9,038 nucleotides of DNA, taken from assembly GCA_029287875.1 (NCBI GenBank), contig JARFQH010000257.1, positions 1 to 9,038 of the forward strand, in the 5' to 3' direction. This document shows, piece by piece, positions 7,930 through 9,038 of this stretch. The first letter of the stretch is position 1. Every line of letters starts with the position of its first letter. The position numbers and the translations under genes are program-made. The stretch comes from Desulfobacteraceae bacterium. Its GTDB lineage: Bacteria; Desulfobacterota; Desulfobacteria; Desulfobacterales; SG8-13. A model generated the notes under the pieces. The model ran no database searches. It had not been told where the DNA came from and saw only the letters and a list, made by a program, of their open reading frames with translations.

Positions 7930-8238
7930 CTACGATTCACTCCGGGCCACATCCAACCGGCACCAGGCATACAGGGCGTCATAAACCTCAAGCTGCCGTT
8001 CGATATTCTCTTGGTCGTCAGGGAAACGCAGGCTGTAGCCCACGGCGATGGCCTCAAGGCCAGCCGCCAGGGAATCGGCGTCCAGACGGTTGGTGTCCGC
8101 GGCATTGATGATTCTGGCCATACGCAGCAGCGCCTTGTCGGTCAATTCGTAATATCTGATGATAATCCTGAATGATCTTTTCGCAATCAGAATTCTTCTG
8201 CGCATCTTGAAACTGGCCATTGTAGTGCGGGAACGCAT
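7930..8238 (-). CDS. Small hypothetical protein, first gene of the MFS-chrA operon
   Basis: The frame encodes 102 residues from the ATG at 8238, 96 from 8220 or 91 from 8205. No candidate start has a clear ribosome site, so the start is uncertain. The N-terminus is very basic (MRRRILIAKRSFRIIIRYYE) and the rest acidic and helical (LAAGLEAIAVGYSLRFPDD, later ERQLEVYDALYAWCRLDV). No TM segment, zinc motif or recognisable helix-turn-helix is visible, and I do not recognise the family. It stops 8 nt before the MFS start, with the TAG running into the MFS ribosome site. This close coupling supports it as a real gene. A role as cytoplasmic accessory or regulator of the transporters is possible but unsupported. 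Confidence 0.6.
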   Translation of the reverse strand: MRSRTTMASFKMRRRILIAKRSFRIIIRYYELTDKALLRMARIINAADTNRLDADSLAAGLEAIAVGYSLRFPDDQENIERQLEVYDALYAWCRLDVARSES

Positions 8239-8247
8239 GGCCGGCAG

Positions 8248-8269
8248 GGTTTCCGGTCGGCCGGTAACC
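8248..8269. repeat. Short inverted repeat in the leader of the chrA operon
   Basis: The sequence GGTTTCCGGTCGGCCGGTAACC pairs GGTT with AACC and CCGG with CCGG around a 4-nt loop, with one internal mismatch. It ends 10 nt upstream of the most distal candidate start (8238). There is no U-run after it in the minus direction, so it is not a typical terminator. It could be an operator or a leader hairpin. Confidence 0.3.
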
Positions 8270-8337
8270 GCCTTATCTTCAAGATCTCATTGAATTACTG
8301 AGGGTTAAGGATTGACAGCCGAATGGAGTAAGGGGTC

Positions 8338-8405
8338 AAGAGTTCGAGGATTCAAGGCTCTTCGTAATTTTTAGAATTTTTGAACCCTGGAATCCTCAAC
8401 CTCTT
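8338..8405. repeat. Imperfect inverted repeat between aspS and the chrA operon
   Basis: The left arm (8338-8357, AAGAGTTCGAGGATTCAAGG) matches the reverse complement of 8386-8405 (AAGAGGTTGAGGATTCCAGG) at 17 of 20 positions, with a core of GAGGATTC. A few more pairs extend inward. The loop is AT-rich (about 24-28 nt). It lies between two minus-strand genes. No clean U-run follows in the minus direction, so a dispersed intergenic repeat is more likely than a terminator, although attenuation of aspS readthrough is possible. I recall similar 'gaggattc' repeats in sulfate reducers, without certainty. Confidence 0.5.
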
Positions 8406-8491
8406 AATATCCTGAAGGAATCATCAACTTTTCTGGAAATGAGTTGTATTAAAATAAATCCTGCTACGGCTCGTAACGGTTTGGATCATAT

Positions 8492-9038
8492 TTACAAAAT
8501 ATGCAACCGAATCGACAGCTCATCCAGCTGTTGCCGGCCGGCTGTGGAGGGGGCGCCGGTCAGCAGGCAGGACGCCTTCTGGGTCTTGGGAAACGCGATC
8601 ACGTCCCGGATGGAACTCTGGGCGCAGAGAATCATGACCAGGCGGTCGAAGCCGAATGCGATGCCGCCGTGGGGCGGGGCGCCGGAGTCGAGCGCCGAGA
8701 GAAGGAAACCGAACTTTTCGCGGTATTCCTCGGACGTCATGCCGAGGGCGCTGAAAACCTTTTCCTGAAGCTCTTTTTGATGGATGCGGATGCTCCCGCC
8801 CCCGATTTCGGATCCGTTCAGGACCAGGTCATACGCCCGGGAACGGACCGCCGGCGGATCTTTTTCCAACAGGTCGTAATCCTCTTCCAACGGTGCTGTG
8901 AAGGGGTGATGCAGCGCCTGGTAGCGCTTCTCGTTTTCATTGTATTCCATTAAGGGGAACCGTGTCACCCAGGCGAAATTAAAAGCGCTCTCGTCGATCA
9001 GCCCGAGCCGTTTTCCGAGATGATTGCGCAGCTGACCG
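8492..9038 (-). CDS. aspS: Aspartyl-tRNA synthetase, C-terminal part (5' end outside window)
   Basis: The minus-strand frame enters at the right window edge and ends at the TAA at 8492-8494, giving 181 complete codons, roughly the last third of a bacterial AspRS of about 590 residues. Characteristic segments in order: WVTRFPLMEY, then HHPFTAP, AYDLVLNGSEIGGGSIRIH, the class II motif 3 region PPHGGIAFGFDRLVMIL with its ATP-binding arginine, and RDVIAFPKTQKASCLLTGAPS near the C-terminus. The enzyme is cytoplasmic and charges tRNA-Asp with aspartate using ATP. The residues that separate discriminating from non-discriminating types lie in the missing N-terminal part. An internal GTG at 8968 is not the start: the frame stays open and AspRS-like through to the window edge. 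Confidence 0.97.
   Translation of the reverse strand, partial: GQLRNHLGKRLGLIDESAFNFAWVTRFPLMEYNENEKRYQALHHPFTAPLEEDYDLLEKDPPAVRSRAYDLVLNGSEIGGGSIRIHQKELQEKVFSALGMTSEEYREKFGFLLSALDSGAPPHGGIAFGFDRLVMILCAQSSIRDVIAFPKTQKASCLLTGAPSTAGRQQLDELSIRLHIL

Noticed and set aside
6915..8105. 396-codon minus-strand frame overlapping the MFS gene and the small ORF
   Set aside because: It is an out-of-frame shadow rich in G, R, H and P; the MFS frame has clear TM segments and motif A.
8296..8345. Possible minus-strand promoter in the chrA operon leader (TTGACC with a downstream TGTCAAT)
   Set aside because: The -10 match is weak and no second line of evidence supports it.
1..9038. CRISPR array, tRNA or rRNA genes, integrase or intact insertion sequence
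   Set aside because: No regularly spaced repeats, cloverleaf-like sequence, rRNA segments or transposase/integrase frames were seen on either strand.

Overview
The window is about 9 kb of bacterial chromosome, rich in membrane-protein genes. It starts inside the 3' part of one gene and ends inside an aspartyl-tRNA synthetase gene (aspS). The moderate GC content, the intergenic inverted-repeat elements and the general look of the proteins suggest a Gram-negative proteobacterial-type genome. My best guess is a Desulfobacterota (sulfate-reducer-like) organism, but nothing here proves it.

Layout from left to right. (a) 1-2507, minus strand: a two-gene unit. The upstream gene encodes a DUF2254 membrane protein; 19 nt downstream is a MscS-type mechanosensitive channel with a signal peptide and a BON domain, cut by the window's left edge. 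(b) 2508-3118: no convincing gene. It holds a palindromic, MITE-like element (2596-2766) with long imperfect inverted ends and three internal hairpins, then about 350 nt of featureless or decayed sequence. (c) 3119-4469, plus strand: the last codons of a gene whose 5' part is missing, then a conserved gene of about 400 codons with a frameshift near codon 57. This looks like a two-gene locus in decay. (d) 4506-5321, plus strand: an intact six-TM voltage-gated-type K+ channel with a C-terminal zinc ribbon. (e) 5343-8238, minus strand: a tight three-gene operon read right to left, consisting of a small unknown protein, an MFS transporter and a long-form chromate transporter (ChrA). The last two overlap by ATGA. 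(f) 8239-8491: an intergenic spacer with two inverted repeats. (g) 8492-9038, minus strand: the 3' third of aspS.

Functionally, the genes between aspS and the left edge mostly handle ion or solute movement: a mechanosensitive channel, a K+ channel, an oxyanion transporter and an MFS exporter. This could be a loose envelope or ion-stress neighbourhood, but the genes lie in separate transcription units and no shared regulation is visible. I found no clearly new system. The points most worth a second look are the frameshifted gene with its truncated upstream partner, the palindromic element and the three-gene chrA operon.
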